Assembly (NCBI GenBank): GCA_947169685.1 | Contig: CAMVQS010000028.1 | Span: forward strand, 1 to 32,500 | Origin: an uncultured Prevotella sp. | GTDB taxonomy: Bacteria; Bacteroidota; Bacteroidia; Bacteroidales; Bacteroidaceae | Direction of reading: 5' to 3' | Length of the DNA stretch: 32,500 nt | Shown: one piece after another, positions 32,394 through 32,500 of the stretch | Position numbering within the stretch: position 1 is the stretch's first letter | How the letters are laid out: each line of letters begins with the position of its first letter | The notes under the pieces: generated by a model | Told to the model about the DNA's origin: nothing | Seen by the model: only the letters and a program-made list of their open reading frames with translations | Database searches by the model: none | Made by a program: the position numbers and the translations under genes

Positions 32394-32441
32394 CAAAGCA
32401 AAACTAACCCTATCTGTAGAGAATACAAAAAAATAAACAAT

Positions 32442-32500
32442 ATGAACATTAAACATCTTACCGTTTGTCTGTTTGCAGCTTGCTCGCTGCAGGCGAGCGC
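32442..32500 (+). CDS. Exported protein, N-terminal fragment only
   Basis: The frame is open from ATG 32442 to the window edge (19 full codons): MNIKHLTVCLFAACSLQAS, a typical signal peptide or possible lipoprotein start, behind a good promoter and an A-rich leader. Nothing of the mature protein is visible, so no function can be given. Confidence 0.7.
   Translation, partial: MNIKHLTVCLFAACSLQAS

Overview
The window looks like a chromosomal segment of a Bacteroidales bacterium, most likely Prevotellaceae (Prevotella/Segatella/Xylanibacter type). The evidence is repeated Bacteroidetes promoters (TTTG-N19-20-TAnnTTTG), no Shine-Dalgarno dependence, a fused SecDF, an archaeal-like KISTS-type MetRS, a TonB-receptor-like outer-membrane protein coupled to a LytS/LytTR pair, and intergenic repeats of the kind seen in this group. 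No phage, integrase, transposase, rRNA or CRISPR array is visible. Most of the window is core chromosome.

Layout. 1-1490: 5' part of metG (minus; its 3' end lies outside the window). 1617-1892: an HU-like protein (minus) with its own promoter and terminator. 2116-4124: rhomboid protease coupled to a membrane-anchored EEP-family hydrolase. 4227-7280: secDF, closed by a strong terminator. 7408-13093: a tight six-gene run, tsaB-DUF4290-murA-rimM-dxr-rseP, joining tRNA modification, peptidoglycan precursor synthesis, ribosome maturation, isoprenoid synthesis and site-2 proteolysis. 13191-17418: a three-gene overlapping operon of outer-membrane barrel protein, LytS-type kinase and LytTR regulator. 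17459-18160: a sirtuin. 18161-18437: a non-coding repeat mosaic. 18438-20320: an iron-alcohol dehydrogenase followed on the same strand by two genes that each look internally deleted. 20465-23136: PfkB kinase, flavo-diiron protein and LOG-family protein. 23147-26008: acetyl-CoA hydrolase/transferase, trpS and a tRNA-Val(CAC). 26075-28099: divergent PaaI-type thioesterase and cysS. 28100-28416: structured non-coding DNA. 28417-32327: a minus-strand group of two secreted carboxylesterases downstream of a C1-family lipoprotein peptidase. 32442-end: start of an exported protein.

The most interesting structure is in repeats rather than genes. Heptanucleotide arrays (consensus TCAACNN, 4-5 copies each) occur inside three consecutive genes of the OMP-kinase-regulator operon, inside cysS, and in the divergent promoter region upstream of cysS. 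All four intragenic arrays are in the sense orientation, the only one free of stop codons in every frame, and at least three of the four sit in linkers. Other repeats are four 22-nt units carrying TTAC-N7-GTAA palindromes, a competing-hairpin arrangement beside them, and an inverted repeat pair flanking the trpS 3' end, one arm of which encodes the last 22 residues and stop codon of TrpRS. No complete new defence or mobile system is evident.
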